64,000 nt of DNA, from assembly GCA_910575005.1 (NCBI GenBank), contig CAJTCL010000010.1, positions 97,544-161,543 of the forward strand. Direction: 5' to 3'. A model generated the notes under the pieces. The model was not told the origin of the DNA and made no database searches. It saw nothing but the letters and a program-made list of their open reading frames with translations. The position numbers and the translations under genes were made by a program. This DNA comes from Lachnospiraceae bacterium (GTDB taxonomy: Bacteria; Bacillota; Clostridia; Lachnospirales; Lachnospiraceae). The stretch's first letter is position 1, and each line of letters begins with the position of its first letter. Shown here piece by piece: positions 52,392 through 60,610 of the stretch.

Positions 52392-54099
52392 GCTTTTCCT
52401 CCTCTGTGATAAAATCTGGTATGATAATAGTAAAACATGTTCCAACACCGATTTCACTTTCTACCGTGAAAGAAAAATTGTTTTCATATAAAAGCTTTAA
52501 TCGGCGGCAGATATTAGCAATTCCAATACGATCCTTATTTTCTTGGCTTTGCATTTCATCCGTAAGCTTCTGCAATTCTTCCTGAGACATTCCGCAGCCG
52601 TCGTCCTCTATTATAAAACAAATCTTATCTCCGTCTTTGGGGATAATAGTGATATCAACAAATCCTTCCTCTACTTTCTGCTCTAATCCATGAAAAACAG
52701 CATTTTCCACAAGTGGCTGAAGCAACAGTTTCATCATAGGCTTTTTTCTTATTGTAGGATCTAAACTGACATCAACACTGATTTTTCCCATAAAACGGTA
52801 AGCAATAATCTTTGCATATTCCTGAATATTTTCAACCTCTTCTTCCACGGTGACAACATTGCTTCCCTTGACAGCATAACGAAATAAACAGGATAATGCC
52901 ATTGTAATTTCGGCGATACTATCTGCTTCATAATACAGCGCCATATCACGAATGCATTCCAATGTGTTATATAAAAAATGTGGATTTACCTGATTACGGT
53001 AAGCAATCACTTGAGCTTGTTTCATGGCAATCTCTTTTTCATACATATTTTTCTGCGACTGCTGCATCCGCAGAGACATCTCTCTGTGCTGATCTAACAT
53101 TTGATCCAAACTTGCCGCCACTTTTCCAATCTCATCTTTTCGTTTCAAATGCAGCCGTTCCTCTGGAGTCTCTATATTCCTGCGAACAAAACGGTCAATT
53201 GTGTGGATAGGGCGAAGAATATGAAAATAAAAAAAACAGACTAACAACAATAAAAGGAATATTGAAATACCATATAAAAGTAAAAGCACTAGATCTATTT
53301 CTGGTTTTCTGCGAACCAGGTCGGACTCTGGTACACGACAGACAATTTTCCAGCCGCTTGCCGCTGACATAACTGTTTGTACCTGATAATCTCTCGAATC
53401 CTGCTGCAGATCTTTATTGAGAATTGCACGCTGTGTTGACACATTTGAGGAGAGAATACGAGACTTTTGATCTATGAGATATACTTCACTGTGTTGCGTA
53501 AGCACAATATCAGTCAATAGATCATCCAATGAATCTGGCGAAAGAATAAAGATACACATCCCCAGAAGATGGTGATATGCTGGGGCAGCCAGATCATAAA
53601 TAGGATAATAAAATGGATAATAGAGATGATTTGCATGATCTGGTATAAATCCACAACCAACTTCTGCTGTTGCGTTTGGCTGCCTCACAATTTCTTGTAC
53701 CATAAACTCTTTTCCTAAGCTCGCAATCCGCTCCATATCCGCCCCATAGAGATAAATACTTTTAATATCATTTTCCAGAAGCAAAGTGTTAGCAAACACG
53801 GATGACAGAGACGCTGCATCCTGTACTCTGTGCAGGCTGTCTTGCATTAGATAGCGCTCAGTAGTTGGAGAATATGAGAAAGACGCAGCCACGTTCTCCA
53901 GATTATCAAAAAAGCCGTCCAATCTGATTTGTGTAGAACTTATGCGTTCTTGGCTAAGTTCAAGGATATTTTGGCGCCTCAATTTTGCAGTATATCGGCT
54001 GGTAAATAAAAATGCACATAACGAAAGCAAAAATATTACTGTAACTAAAAACAAAAATTGCCACACCAGTTTTTCAGCAAAACGTTTGCTCCATTCCAT
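52384..54099 (-). CDS. Sensor histidine kinase of the YesM type
   Basis: A 571-residue two-pass membrane kinase: helix at about 15-35, extracytoplasmic sensor (about 36-270), second helix (about 275-300), HAMP, His_kinase domain with phospho-acceptor in QVNPHFLYNTLE, and HATPase motifs LLLQPLVENAVFHGLE and EDDGCGM. The ATG at 54099 is preceded by AGGAGG. The solute-binding lipoprotein immediately upstream could present ligand to the sensor domain. Confidence 0.93.
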   Translation of the reverse strand: MEWSKRFAEKLVWQFLFLVTVIFLLSLCAFLFTSRYTAKLRRQNILELSQERISSTQIRLDGFFDNLENVAASFSYSPTTERYLMQDSLHRVQDAASLSSVFANTLLLENDIKSIYLYGADMERIASLGKEFMVQEIVRQPNATAEVGCGFIPDHANHLYYPFYYPIYDLAAPAYHHLLGMCIFILSPDSLDDLLTDIVLTQHSEVYLIDQKSRILSSNVSTQRAILNKDLQQDSRDYQVQTVMSAASGWKIVCRVPESDLVRRKPEIDLVLLLLYGISIFLLLLLVCFFYFHILRPIHTIDRFVRRNIETPEERLHLKRKDEIGKVAASLDQMLDQHREMSLRMQQSQKNMYEKEIAMKQAQVIAYRNQVNPHFLYNTLECIRDMALYYEADSIAEITMALSCLFRYAVKGSNVVTVEEEVENIQEYAKIIAYRFMGKISVDVSLDPTIRKKPMMKLLLQPLVENAVFHGLEQKVEEGFVDITIIPKDGDKICFIIEDDGCGMSQEELQKLTDEMQSQENKDRIGIANICRRLKLLYENNFSFTVESEIGVGTCFTIIIPDFITEEEKHD

Positions 54100-54113
54100 A
54101 AAAAATCCTCCTG

Positions 54114-55772
54114 TCAATTTACCTTTTTTATGGAATCCCCATAAAACACATAGTTCTTTTGCACTTGCTCATTAATCTTTAAATCAAGCTTTTCAATTCC
54201 AAGCTCTTTTAGATGTGAAAGAAAGTATGCATATGATTCCTCAAATTCCTGTTCTGTCCCTGCGGCAATTATTTTAGCAATCTGGCTCTCTGTAAATGCA
54301 GAAATTTGTTGTTGAATCTGACCTAATTCACTTTCAGGATCAATATAATTGTTGGGAAGGGACAGCAATGTGGTATCATAAATATAAGTATCAGAATAGC
54401 TGCCCAGTGCGCTTTCTAATAAATGTGTCTGATAACTATCTTCGTCCTCTTTTGGCAATGGAAGAATACTTCTCTCCCAAGCATAATTGCCAAAATTCCA
54501 CCAAGCACTATAACCAGTGACAGCATAGTCAGCTCTTTTTTCAATCCCCTCTTTGGTTAGCCGAATTGTTCCATCCTGTTCCCAAACATAATCTTCGCCT
54601 TCAAATCCGTAATTATTTACCAGCATTCCCTGATTGCTGGTCATATAATCCAGCCATTTGGCAACTTTTTGTGGATTTTTGCAGCTTTTAGATACCAACG
54701 TATTCAGCCAGCCCTTTGCCATGCGGATATCTTTTCCCAAAACAGGCCGTTTCCCTGACTCAGAAAGGATGGGGCCAAAAGAAATCCACTCAGAAGGGTC
54801 AATTCCAGTATTTGCCTCATTACCAATAAAACATAAGACATTGCCGCTTGCCATGTCCGCTTTTATTTTCGTATTATTTGCCATAAGATCTTTTGCATAG
54901 GCATACTCTTCTCTCAGCGCAGTATTGACAAACAGCAGTGTTTCCTTGGCTTCAGGGGACAGCCATCGTTCTCTATAATTTCCTTCACTGTCCACGCATT
55001 CGGCGCCAAAACAGTTATTGAGAACTGTAAGGGAATAGTCTTGATAAAGACTGCCATCCAACAGTAACGGAACTATTTGTCCATTTTCTATAGTTTGATT
55101 GGCGGCTTTTACCTTATCAAAAGCTGCAAATACCTGCTTCTTGGTCTGTAGATCTTGTGCTGTCAGTCCAAATTCCTCAAGCAGTCTGCGATTCCAGATT
55201 ACTGCCAATGTTGTGCTGTATTGATCTACCTTATCATAATAATTTCCAGAACACTGCCAAATCTCTTTGGCATCCAGAGAATTGATATGCGAGGGATAAG
55301 CATACCAGGCACCATCTCTTCGTATTAACTCTTGTTTCATATCTTCTGGAAAACGTTTCAAAAGATGCGATTCTGGACAATAACGTTCCAAAAGCTCCTG
55401 CAAATCCCATACTTTTCCAGAAACTGCCAATTGATGAACCATATTCTCGTCTGACAAAACAATTACATCTGGCAATTCCTCTTTTAGAAACAGAGACGAG
55501 AGTATTCTAAGTGCATCCTGCGGGGGAATCATATTTTCAATTACCAATCCAGTCTGTTTGGAAATCTCAGCACTGACGCTTCCTTCTTCCAAAGACCAAT
55601 CCGGCAAATCCCAAAAATCTACATCAGAAAACAATGTCACTGTATCCAATTCTGCTTCCTGCTGCTTTGGTGCAGCAGGTTTACAGCCTCCCGTCAAAAA
55701 CAAGATGCATACTATCGCTATAATAAAAAAATGATTATAATACTTGCTCACCTGTCTTCTCATTTTACTCAT
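54114..55772 (-). CDS. Orphan extracellular solute-binding lipoprotein
   Basis: A 552-residue carbohydrate-type (family 1, LplA/YtcQ-like) solute-binding protein. A lipoprotein signal ends in the lipobox LTGGC at about 27-31. Conserved elements include DVIVLSDENMVHQLA, AYPSHINSLDAKEIWQ and the C-terminal SNQGMLVNNYGFEGEDYVWEQDGTI. I begin at the ATG at 55772, after GGAAGGATGG; the upstream frame would add residues before the signal peptide. It is the first gene of the SBP-kinase-regulator operon and there is no permease in the cluster, so it may act as a sensor subunit or use a distant permease and shared ATPase. Confidence 0.85.
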   Translation of the reverse strand: MSKMRRQVSKYYNHFFIIAIVCILFLTGGCKPAAPKQQEAELDTVTLFSDVDFWDLPDWSLEEGSVSAEISKQTGLVIENMIPPQDALRILSSLFLKEELPDVIVLSDENMVHQLAVSGKVWDLQELLERYCPESHLLKRFPEDMKQELIRRDGAWYAYPSHINSLDAKEIWQCSGNYYDKVDQYSTTLAVIWNRRLLEEFGLTAQDLQTKKQVFAAFDKVKAANQTIENGQIVPLLLDGSLYQDYSLTVLNNCFGAECVDSEGNYRERWLSPEAKETLLFVNTALREEYAYAKDLMANNTKIKADMASGNVLCFIGNEANTGIDPSEWISFGPILSESGKRPVLGKDIRMAKGWLNTLVSKSCKNPQKVAKWLDYMTSNQGMLVNNYGFEGEDYVWEQDGTIRLTKEGIEKRADYAVTGYSAWWNFGNYAWERSILPLPKEDEDSYQTHLLESALGSYSDTYIYDTTLLSLPNNYIDPESELGQIQQQISAFTESQIAKIIAAGTEQEFEESYAYFLSHLKELGIEKLDLKINEQVQKNYVFYGDSIKKVN

Positions 55773-55946
55773 AGAACAGCCATCCTTCCGATGAATTCCC
55801 TTATTTTTGACACTTATTACTATGTAACCCATAATTCTTCCCAACCAATATTGGACTTTGAACTCTTACTCTTTGCTATTAAACTCATCAAAGTTTTCTG
55901 GGCTGTTTTGAAACCGTGGTTTTCATACCTAGTTCTCTTTATCATA

Positions 55947-55975
55947 ATAATAACTAAACGATATATCTTCGTCAA
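55947..55975 (-). promoter_or_regulatory. Predicted promoter of the SBP-kinase-regulator operon
   Basis: On the minus strand TTGACG (55970-55975) and TATTAT (55947-55952) have a 17-base spacer. It would give a 5' untranslated region of about 170 bases before the start at 55772. Confidence 0.5.
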
Positions 55976-56085
55976 GTAAATGGCCAATATAACATTTACT
56001 AAGTTGTGTATCTATGGCTTTATTTCTTCCGCACAATTCACTTTTTGGCTCATACAATAACATAAGCGATCATAAGGAGTTTTTT

Positions 56086-56853
56086 ATGGAAAAACTAATG
56101 GAAATCAACCATGTGGGCTATTCCTACCATACCATGCAGGGAGAAACCCCAGCGTTATCCAATATAAATTTTACGGTTCATAAGGGTGATTTTCTGGCAA
56201 TTGTCGGACCAAGCGGCTGTGGCAAATCTACCCTTCTTTCTCTTTTGGCAGGCTTGATAGAACCGGAACACGGTTCTATTTTGCTTTATGGACAGAAATT
56301 ATTTCAAAAGACAAGTGGAACGATTGGCTATATGCTCCAGCATGACCATTTGTTTGAATGGCGCACAATCGAAAAAAATGTATTGCTTGGATTGGAAATT
56401 CAAAAAAATCTAACACCTGAGGCGCGCGAAAAAGTATATGATATGCTAAAGACCTATGGTCTTTACAAATTTAGAAATGCCAGGCCTTCTCAGCTTTCTG
56501 GAGGTATGCGTCAGCGCGCAGCGCTAATTCGAACACTGGCATTAGAACCAGAAATTCTGCTTTTAGATGAACCATTCTCCGCATTGGATTATCAGACGCG
56601 GCTTACCGTAGGGGATGATATCGGTTCCATTATAAAGAAAGAACAAAAAACCGCTATCTTGGTCACTCATGATTTATCTGAGGCAGTGAGTTTAGGCACT
56701 CAAGTGCTGGTTCTCAGTAAACGTCCAGCAACCATTAAAACGATTATCCCTATCTCATTTCCAGAAAACATTAGTGCGCTGGAACGGCGAAATTCACCAG
56801 AATTTAAAGATTATTTCAATAAAATATGGAAGGAGCTGAACGATGATGAGTGA
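56086..56853 (+). CDS. ABC transporter ATP-binding protein (SsuB/TauB/ThiZ type)
   Basis: A 255-residue importer ATPase. Walker A GPSGCGKSTLLSL, Q-loop MLQHDHLFEWRTI, signature LSGGMRQRAALIRT, Walker B ILLLDEPFSALD and H-loop VTHDLSEA are all intact. It belongs to the nitrate/sulfonate/taurine/thiamine-precursor class. I start at 56086, after ATAAGGAG; the longer frame extends into non-coding sequence. The permease starts 11 bases before its stop. No substrate-binding protein of this class is in the window, so the substrate is unknown. Confidence 0.9.
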   Translation: MEKLMEINHVGYSYHTMQGETPALSNINFTVHKGDFLAIVGPSGCGKSTLLSLLAGLIEPEHGSILLYGQKLFQKTSGTIGYMLQHDHLFEWRTIEKNVLLGLEIQKNLTPEAREKVYDMLKTYGLYKFRNARPSQLSGGMRQRAALIRTLALEPEILLLDEPFSALDYQTRLTVGDDIGSIIKKEQKTAILVTHDLSEAVSLGTQVLVLSKRPATIKTIIPISFPENISALERRNSPEFKDYFNKIWKELNDDE

Positions 56854-57646
56854 AATATCTCTTGCCCAGCAGAAATATCTGCTTACCCAGAAGAAACACC
56901 GTCGCACAGTCACGGTCAGTAGACTATGCATTTTTTTCCTATTTTTAGGCCTTTGGGAAGGCGCTGCGAGGCTGGAATGGATTGATTCCTTCTTTTTCAG
57001 CAGTCCCTCCAGAGTGTTTTTGTGTGCCTATCAGATGGCACTTGACCAATCTCTGTATGCGCATATCGGCATCACATTATTTGAAACCATTGCCAGTTTT
57101 TTACTGGTAATAGCGGCAACATTGGCAGTGACTATTTTTTTATGGCTAAACAGACAGCTCTCGGAGACTTTGGAACCTTATCTTGTAATTTTAAACAGTC
57201 TACCTAAATCTGCATTAGCTCCACTGTTGATTGTCTGGCTGGGCGCCAATTATAAAACAATTGTTATCACTGGTGTATCAGTGGCAATTTTTGGCTCTAT
57301 TTTAAGTCTCTATACCAGTTTTGAAGCGGTGGATCCTGAAAAAATCAAATTAATCCGAACACTGGGTGGAAAGAAATATCACATTCTCACTAAAGTTGTG
57401 CTTCCAGCAAGCATTCCTTCCCTGTTCTCCATTATGAAGGTAAATATCGGACTTTGTCTGGTGGGAGTGATCATTGGAGAATTTATTTCTTCCAGGCAAG
57501 GACTAGGCTATCTTATCATTTATGGAAGTCAAGTTTTTAAATTGGATTGGGTGATCATGTCGATTGTAATTTTGTGCTTTGTCGCATGGGGACTTTACAG
57601 TCTTTTAAGCCGTCTGGAAAGACAATATCATAAACGTATGTCATAA
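56843..57646 (+). CDS. ABC transporter permease (SsuC/ThiX type)
   Basis: A 267-residue inner-membrane permease with about six helices. The EAA loop is visible as AVDPEKIKLIRTLGGKKYHILTKVVLPASIPSLF in sections (for example RTLGGKKYHILTKVVLPAS), followed by GEFISSRQGLGYLI. It overlaps the ATPase gene and is closed by a hairpin. A periplasmic-type binding protein would be expected but is not encoded here. Confidence 0.9.
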   Translation: MMSEISLAQQKYLLTQKKHRRTVTVSRLCIFFLFLGLWEGAARLEWIDSFFFSSPSRVFLCAYQMALDQSLYAHIGITLFETIASFLLVIAATLAVTIFLWLNRQLSETLEPYLVILNSLPKSALAPLLIVWLGANYKTIVITGVSVAIFGSILSLYTSFEAVDPEKIKLIRTLGGKKYHILTKVVLPASIPSLFSIMKVNIGLCLVGVIIGEFISSRQGLGYLIIYGSQVFKLDWVIMSIVILCFVAWGLYSLLSRLERQYHKRMS

Positions 57647-57658
57647 AGAGATTTCATA

Positions 57659-57686
57659 GGGGCTGTCGCATATCAGCGATAGCCCC
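57659..57686. terminator. Hairpin between convergent permease and WYL genes
   Basis: An 11-bp stem GGGGCTGTCGC / GCGATAGCCCC (one G-T pair) with loop ATATCA, located in the 49-base gap between two convergent genes. It lacks a long U-run but probably serves both. Confidence 0.6.
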
Positions 57687-57695
57687 ACCTAAAGG

Positions 57696-58640
57696 TTACT
57701 CTAATAACTCTACCAGTTCCCCCTGGCTTCTTAACCACATATCAATCCCTTTGCCAAATACTTCTGCTCTTATCGTGTAAACCCCGTGCTCTTCATCCAA
57801 AATTCTTGCCATAGGAAGCCTGTCCAGTACAGCATCTATATCATTGCCAAAATATTTAAATTTAATTTTCTGCAATTTTCCGCCATACATAAATTGTACT
57901 CTTTTCCGAAATTCTCTCTCCTCAAAACGACTGCTGTATGGTATATGAAATTTCTTTTCAGACACTTGTAAATCTTTAATTCGATCAATTCGATAAATAG
58001 TAGGAAAAGAATCGTTTATCACATCAAAATTCATTTGCAACTCTTTATCATCAATAAATGCTGTCAAATAAAAATAATATTCGGAAAACATAATTGCCAC
58101 TGGCTTTAACGTTCGTTTCACCACAGCCTTATCTTTTGTACGCATATATTCTATTTCTATGTACTGGCAATTTCTGATTGCCTGTCCGATTTCCCACATG
58201 GTGTCCAGAAATTTCGTTTTATGCCTTGGTTCCACATAGTGAAATTGCTCATTTTGAATCAATTCTTTCACCAGTTTCTGATTGTTTTCAGGAACACAGC
58301 AAGAAATCAGTTTGTCTAATATATCTGACATTTCTTCTTTCCGCAATGCTCTGCTGTCAAGCAATATTTTACAGATCGCAAGAACTTCACTATTTGTAAG
58401 CTTAATCTGATAAATCTGTTCCAAACGATATCCTTTATCAGTGCGGTTGTATACGATTGAGTTGATGATTCCTGTATTTTCTACATCTAATTCCAAAAAA
58501 TTCCTGATATCATCAATATCTCTTTGAATTGTTCTCTCATTTACACCATAATTTTGTGCTTCTTCCGCTTTATTTACCAAATAACCATTTAGTAATCTTG
58601 TATAAATGCCCAGTATCCTCTGTATTTTTCCATTATCCAT
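57696..58640 (-). CDS. WYL-domain transcriptional regulator
   Basis: A 314-residue regulator. The N-terminal winged helix region has NERTIQRDIDDIRNFLE (about 29-45), a YafY-type HTH. The WYL domain (about 150-235) shows IEIEYMRTK, LKPVAIMFSEYYFYLTAF and YRIDRIKDL, followed by the C-terminal WCX extension. WYL regulators are frequent in prophage and defence loci, where they respond to nucleic-acid or nucleotide ligands. It is divergent from the XRE gene across the microsatellite and operator. Confidence 0.9.
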   Translation of the reverse strand: MDNGKIQRILGIYTRLLNGYLVNKAEEAQNYGVNERTIQRDIDDIRNFLELDVENTGIINSIVYNRTDKGYRLEQIYQIKLTNSEVLAICKILLDSRALRKEEMSDILDKLISCCVPENNQKLVKELIQNEQFHYVEPRHKTKFLDTMWEIGQAIRNCQYIEIEYMRTKDKAVVKRTLKPVAIMFSEYYFYLTAFIDDKELQMNFDVINDSFPTIYRIDRIKDLQVSEKKFHIPYSSRFEEREFRKRVQFMYGGKLQKIKFKYFGNDIDAVLDRLPMARILDEEHGVYTIRAEVFGKGIDMWLRSQGELVELLE

Positions 58641-58753
58641 AACGATCTCCTATCTGTTATCCATATTGATCTAAATCTAATATCTTTCATTAGAACAGTA
58701 TATTTTTCGTCCTCATCACGAATTTACATTATTATAAATGGCCAACTTCTTAC

Positions 58754-58777
58754 TAATAATAATAATAATAATAATAA
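58754..58777. repeat. (TAA)8 microsatellite
   Basis: Eight perfect TAA triplets lie between the divergent WYL and XRE genes and end directly at the 24-bp operator-like palindrome. Slippage would change promoter or operator spacing by 3-base steps. Confidence 0.95.
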
Positions 58778-58801
58778 TTACAATACTTTAGTATTTTGTA
58801 A
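58778..58801. promoter_or_regulatory. Operator O1: 24-bp near-palindrome upstream of the XRE gene
   Basis: Outer arms TTACAA / TTGTAA and inner arms AATAC / GTATT around TTTA. The same sequence with two changes occurs at 62256-62279 over the promoter of the HNH-nuclease operon. It lies 55 bases before the XRE start, fitting autoregulation plus control of the operon. Confidence 0.7.
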
Positions 58802-58855
58802 TTATTACTTATTTTAAGTAGCCTAAACAATAAACGATCAGAAAGGAGATTTTCC

Positions 58856-59146
58856 ATGTTTGGCGAAATTATCAAAAAAATTCGCACTACCCGTAATTTA
58901 AGCCAAGTACAATTGGCAAAGGAACTCAATGTTTCTAAACAGACAGTTTCTAATTGGGAGAATGATAATATTCTGCCATCTATTGAGATGCTAGTTAAAA
59001 TTTCACATTTCTTTTCTGTAAGCACAGATTATTTATTGGAACTTGACAATAGACGGTACTTGGAAATCACTGGATTAACCGATGCACAATTAGAACATGT
59101 CCAGCAGATTATCCGTGATATCATTGACATTCCTAATACTATCTGA
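58856..59146 (+). CDS. XRE-family (Cro/C1-type) repressor
   Basis: A 96-residue protein. The helix-turn-helix lies at about 10-50 (SQVQLAKELNVSKQTVSNWE), followed by the SIEMLVKISHFFSVSTDYLL helix and a short C-terminal helix (LTDAQLEHVQQIIRDII), a likely dimerisation element. GAAAGGAG precedes the ATG. It lies downstream of O1 and next to the convergent three-gene operon whose promoter carries O2, so it is the probable repressor of that operon. Confidence 0.9.
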   Translation: MFGEIIKKIRTTRNLSQVQLAKELNVSKQTVSNWENDNILPSIEMLVKISHFFSVSTDYLLELDNRRYLEITGLTDAQLEHVQQIIRDIIDIPNTI

Positions 59147-59174
59147 TTTCGTCTAATGTCTCCGTCTCATAAAC

Positions 59175-59239
59175 TATACCCAAGGACACCCATCATACTC
59201 TCTAGGGCACGCGTGCCATTCGGCGTATCATAAGGTATA
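59175..59239 (-). repeat. Diverged copy of the 44-bp repeat with an 18-bp insertion
   Basis: Bounded by TATACC and GGTATA, with TATACCCAAGGACACCC at one end and GCCATTCGGCGTATCATAAG near the other, which match the minus-strand form of the units at 12534-12665. In the middle is an extra stretch containing the perfect palindrome GGCACGCGTGCC (59206-59217). Confidence 0.65.
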
Positions 59240-59291
59240 ATATAATTCTGGAGTAAAATCAAACCTAATCTCATTTATTCCAGAATTATAT
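59240..59291. terminator. Inverted repeat at the end of the glycine-zipper gene
   Basis: Perfect 13-bp arms ATATAATTCTGGA and TCCAGAATTATAT enclose 26 bases. It lies 16 bases beyond the stop of the minus-strand operon and may terminate both that operon and the convergent XRE gene, though there is no U-run. Confidence 0.45.
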
Positions 59292-59306
59292 CACATGTAA
59301 AAATAT

Positions 59307-60341
59307 CTATGCTGCAAACCCTTTATCTTTAAGAGTCTGTTGCGCATCTGCAATTGATTTGGTCACTTCATCTTTATTAATAGTATTCAATTTATTCTCA
59401 TCTGCCGCTTTCTTTACTAATTCAACCTTACACATTTGATACAACAGGTTTACAAGTAAGATCGTATTTTCTGTTACCGTTTTCTCATCTGCCGTAAAGT
59501 CATTCCAGTTTGTTTTATGAGCTTTATTCACTATGTCTGTCAAACGTTGCAGTTGGGCTTTATAGGTTCTTTGGACAGACATCAAAGATTTTATATAGTT
59601 GACTGCTGTCTGGCTTAAATCCTGTAAATAAGAACAAATACGGTCAATCTCTTTTTCTGCCCGCAACATCTGTGCCAGCGCTTCATCAGCCTTATCTGAG
59701 AGAGAAGAACCCGTAATGTTAAAAATGACGCCTCCAACAAGCAGACCCACTCCCAAAGTAGCTGCGCCAAGAAGTGTTGAACCTAAGGCCATACCGCCTC
59801 CGCCTACTGCTAAACTTCCCCCGCCTAATGCTGCAAGGGTAGCGTTTGTAGCTGCTGCACCGCTCAAAGAAGCGATTGCTGTCCCAGTAGATGCTGTTCC
59901 AAGAGCCATAACAGCCGCTGTGGTGGCTCCCGCAGCAGCGAAACCACCTGCTGTTCCGGCAGCGGCTCCTCCTATCCCTCCCAGCAACACGCCCGCGCCG
60001 ACAGAAACTTCTTTTAGTTGTTCCCCGTCATAGGAAGGGATGGTAACACCATTTTTGCTATATGTATGAAACTGAGGACGATTTTTAATCTTTTCAAATG
60101 CATCACAAAAATCCTTAAAACTACTTAAAATCTCCATCTCTAGACGACCCAATTGATCCATATCCTTTGTGGTCTCGCTATTTTGTTTTTCAAATCTTTG
60201 CTGATTCTGTTGATGACGTCTTTCCGTAGATTTCATGGTGTCATTTGCTTCTTTCATTTTTACTGCGCCATGAATTCCACTGCCAATGCCTGCTGCTCCT
60301 GCAATTGCGGCTCCAGCAGCTAAAAATAATGGTAATGGCAT
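59307..60341 (-). CDS. Glycine-zipper membrane protein of the HNH/YkgJ module
   Basis: A 344-residue protein I cannot assign to a named family. A short hydrophobic N-terminus (FLAAGAAIAGAAGIGSG) is followed by a charged helical region (about 28-85), then a long Gly/Ala-rich hydrophobic block (about 112-212: GVLLGGIGGAAAGTAGG, GAATLGVGLLVGGVIF) with glycine-zipper spacing, and a C-terminal helical region (about 213-344, coiled-coil-like). This layout resembles pore-forming or membrane-perturbing proteins. AAAGGAGG precedes the ATG. It is the third gene of the operon, 17 bases after the YkgJ gene. Confidence 0.65.
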   Translation of the reverse strand: MPLPLFLAAGAAIAGAAGIGSGIHGAVKMKEANDTMKSTERRHQQNQQRFEKQNSETTKDMDQLGRLEMEILSSFKDFCDAFEKIKNRPQFHTYSKNGVTIPSYDGEQLKEVSVGAGVLLGGIGGAAAGTAGGFAAAGATTAAVMALGTASTGTAIASLSGAAATNATLAALGGGSLAVGGGGMALGSTLLGAATLGVGLLVGGVIFNITGSSLSDKADEALAQMLRAEKEIDRICSYLQDLSQTAVNYIKSLMSVQRTYKAQLQRLTDIVNKAHKTNWNDFTADEKTVTENTILLVNLLYQMCKVELVKKAADENKLNTINKDEVTKSIADAQQTLKDKGFAA

Positions 60342-60358
60342 ACAAAAATTCCTCCTTT

Positions 60359-60610
60359 TTAATGATTTTGTTTTATTTTATCACAAGCTTTATAATTCAA
60401 GCTGTAATATTCTTCTTTGCTGATTGTATCTTGAAAAAATATGTGATAGCTTTCGTCAATACGGCACAAAAGGGGACGCGTTTCATAAATGCTGCATAAA
60501 TTTCCTGATAGATATCTGCATACACCATCGCCGCGGTCAAGCTGCTGATATAAAGGGGATAGATTCAGATTCCTACAGCATTCACCGCATTTATCACATA
60601 CAAACATCAC
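60359..60610 (-). CDS. Short YkgJ-type cysteine cluster protein
   Basis: An 83-residue protein with eight cysteines: Cys5, 8, 11 and 12 in the CDKCGECC cluster, then Cys31, 39, 49 and 76. This is the pattern of the YkgJ family (CxxCxxCC...C...C), proposed to bind zinc or an iron-sulfur cluster. The family is usually above 100 residues; this is a minimal form. Its ATG overlaps the HNH gene stop (TGATG arrangement), a sign of translational coupling and of joint function. Confidence 0.8.
   Translation of the reverse strand: MMFVCDKCGECCRNLNLSPLYQQLDRGDGVCRYLSGNLCSIYETRPLLCRIDESYHIFFQDTISKEEYYSLNYKACDKIKQNH

Noticed and set aside
55800..56085. TPP or other riboswitch upstream of the SsuBC-type transporter
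   Set aside because: I looked for the conserved CUGAGA and ACCUGA blocks of the THI box and other familiar aptamer motifs and saw none.
59716..60033. 105-codon plus-strand frame opposite the glycine-zipper gene
   Set aside because: A proline/alanine-rich antisense shadow of the Gly/Ala-rich coding region; no ribosome-binding site.
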